Below, in pieces: positions 63,401-64,000 of a stretch of 64,000 bases of DNA. The stretch lies in the NCBI GenBank assembly GCA_016748015.1, contig JAAOMT010000503.1:41881-105880 (forward strand), written 5' to 3'. The notes under the pieces were generated by a model that was not told the origin of the DNA, ran no database searches, and saw only the letters and a list, made by a program, of their open reading frames with translations. Source of the stretch: Geosiphon pyriformis. Its lineage: Eukaryota > Glomeromycota > Glomeromycetes > Archaeosporales > Geosiphonaceae. Made by a program: the position numbers and the translations under genes. Numbering within the stretch: the stretch's first letter is position 1; every line of letters starts with the position of its first letter.

Positions 63401-63621
63401 TTACTTGGGTTGGCTGTTGCAGTATCGCTTACTAAGAATTATAGTTTGAGACTTGGAGTTGATTGTTTAGTGAACTGATAATAAAACTTCAAAAGCATAA
63501 AACATACTTGTTAAGACACCAACTTTCACTTTAGTCTCTGGAAAAAGGTTTAATTTTAATAAAAAAAATTTCCGAAAAAGAGAATTCTAGACAGTTCTAC
63601 TGAATAACCTTTGGTAGTCAT
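60434..63621 (-). CDS. Gephyrin/CnxE-type molybdopterin adenylyltransferase and molybdenum insertase
   Basis: Ten exons on the minus strand: 63621-63609, 63537-63508, 63431-63196, 63105-62706, 62633-62427, 61850-61504, 61431-61253, 61145-60984, 60916-60736 and 60667-60434, giving 662 aa. It has an N-terminal MogA-like G domain (about 1-165; [29 protein letters not shown]), a linker rich in His, Arg and Glu (about 170-225), and a C-terminal MoeA-like E domain ([65 protein letters not shown]). The two activities adenylate molybdopterin and insert molybdate to make molybdenum cofactor, needed by enzymes such as nitrate reductase. The G-then-E order is that of animal gephyrin and opposite to plant Cnx1. 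The intron at 61851-62426 is much longer than the others and contains a MITE-like element. Confidence 0.95.
61922..62372. mobile_element. MITE-like element with imperfect terminal inverted repeats
   Basis: Inside a gephyrin-type gene intron. The left end (about 61925-61985) and the reverse complement of the right end (about 62305-62370) share TCATT.TC.AAGA, then C.GGGT.GTCCAAA and TCG.C in the same order and spacing, apart from a 1-2 base offset. The roughly 450-bp length and lack of coding capacity fit a non-autonomous DNA transposon, possibly Tc1/mariner-derived. Ends and target duplication are not exactly defined. Confidence 0.5.
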
Positions 63622-63920
63622 TCCCAAAAAGGTTCTTATTGTCAAAAAACAGTGGTTGGAAAAATTAGAAGCTGTCAAAAAAAAAAAATTTGAATGGTAA
63701 AACGCAATATAATATGATGAGATTTTTAATTTTGGTAATATTTACTAATAAACAATCATAAATATGAATATAATAAATTTGATTTTGATTTATTAATTTG
63801 ATTTGATTTGATTTGATTTAAGAAATATTGTTTTTGTAAAATATGCAAAAAAATAAATAAATAAGATTAAAATAATTAATCATTTTTAATTAATAATTAA
63901 ATTATCATACTGATAAAAAT
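63622..63920. other. Upstream region of the gephyrin-type gene
   Basis: About 300 bp, A+T-rich towards the right, with a TTTGA repeat at 63799-63822. It must contain the gene's promoter. No other feature. Confidence 0.5.
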
Positions 63921-63921
63921 A

Positions 63922-63922
<1 letters not shown>

Positions 63923-64000
<78 letters not shown>
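63923..64000. repeat. Poly(T) run to the window edge
   Basis: Unbroken T for about 78 bases to the end of the window. It could be the A-tail of a minus-strand retroposon or an assembly artefact in a homopolymer. Confidence 0.95.

Overview
This is a nuclear chromosome segment from an intron-rich, AT-rich fungus. It is most likely an arbuscular mycorrhizal fungus (Glomeromycotina). The LINE family with an APE endonuclease, reverse transcriptase, RNase H and C-terminal zinc motif, the F-box protein style, and the many short GT-AG introns beside transposon-rich AT blocks all fit. The organism call is an inference from family resemblance, not a database result.

The window has a two-compartment layout. 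Compact gene islands with ordinary base composition lie at 7.2-17.7, 35.0-49.6 and 59.0-63.6 kb. They are separated by extremely A+T-rich blocks (about 3.0-6.8, 17.9-19.4, 26.3-34.9 and 49.6-58.9 kb) that at first look empty. Reading the blocks against two better-preserved LINE copies (1-2985 and about 19.4-26.3 kb) shows that large parts are decayed copies of the same LINE family, in both orientations. They are recognisable by a shared 3' tail and by runs of coding homology in which C has become T and G has become A. One block also holds a decayed Ty3/gypsy polymerase (about 57.0-58.4 kb).

Fourteen features of the gene islands were resolved to exon level by matching protein families and checking reading phase at each junction. 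In order they are: an Hst3/Hst4-like sirtuin (-), the complex I 51 kDa subunit NDUFV1 (-), a class 3 lipase-like protein whose catalytic Ser position is Gly (-), an F-box protein (+), pyruvate dehydrogenase E1 alpha (+), a TVP38/TMEM64-type VTT membrane protein (-), a SET-domain lysine methyltransferase (+), a Gbp2/Hrb1-like three-RRM SR protein (-), U1 snRNP C (+), the complex I MWFE subunit NDUFA1 (-), the complex I B18 subunit NDUFB7 (+), mitochondrial ribosomal protein bL33 (-), protein-L-isoaspartate O-methyltransferase (+), and a gephyrin-type fused molybdenum cofactor protein (-). Six of these serve mitochondrial respiration or translation, and two of the complex I genes share one 225-bp divergent intergenic region.

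The most unusual points are: (1) the C:G to T:A decay of LINEs, in several sequence contexts and not just CpG, which has hit the catalytic and zinc-binding residues of the youngest copies; (2) an 8-nt and a 13-nt microexon, a GC-AG intron and an intron that splits a start codon, all in conserved housekeeping genes; (3) the lipase-like protein that keeps Asp and His but lacks the nucleophile. No CRISPR array, tRNA or rRNA gene was seen.
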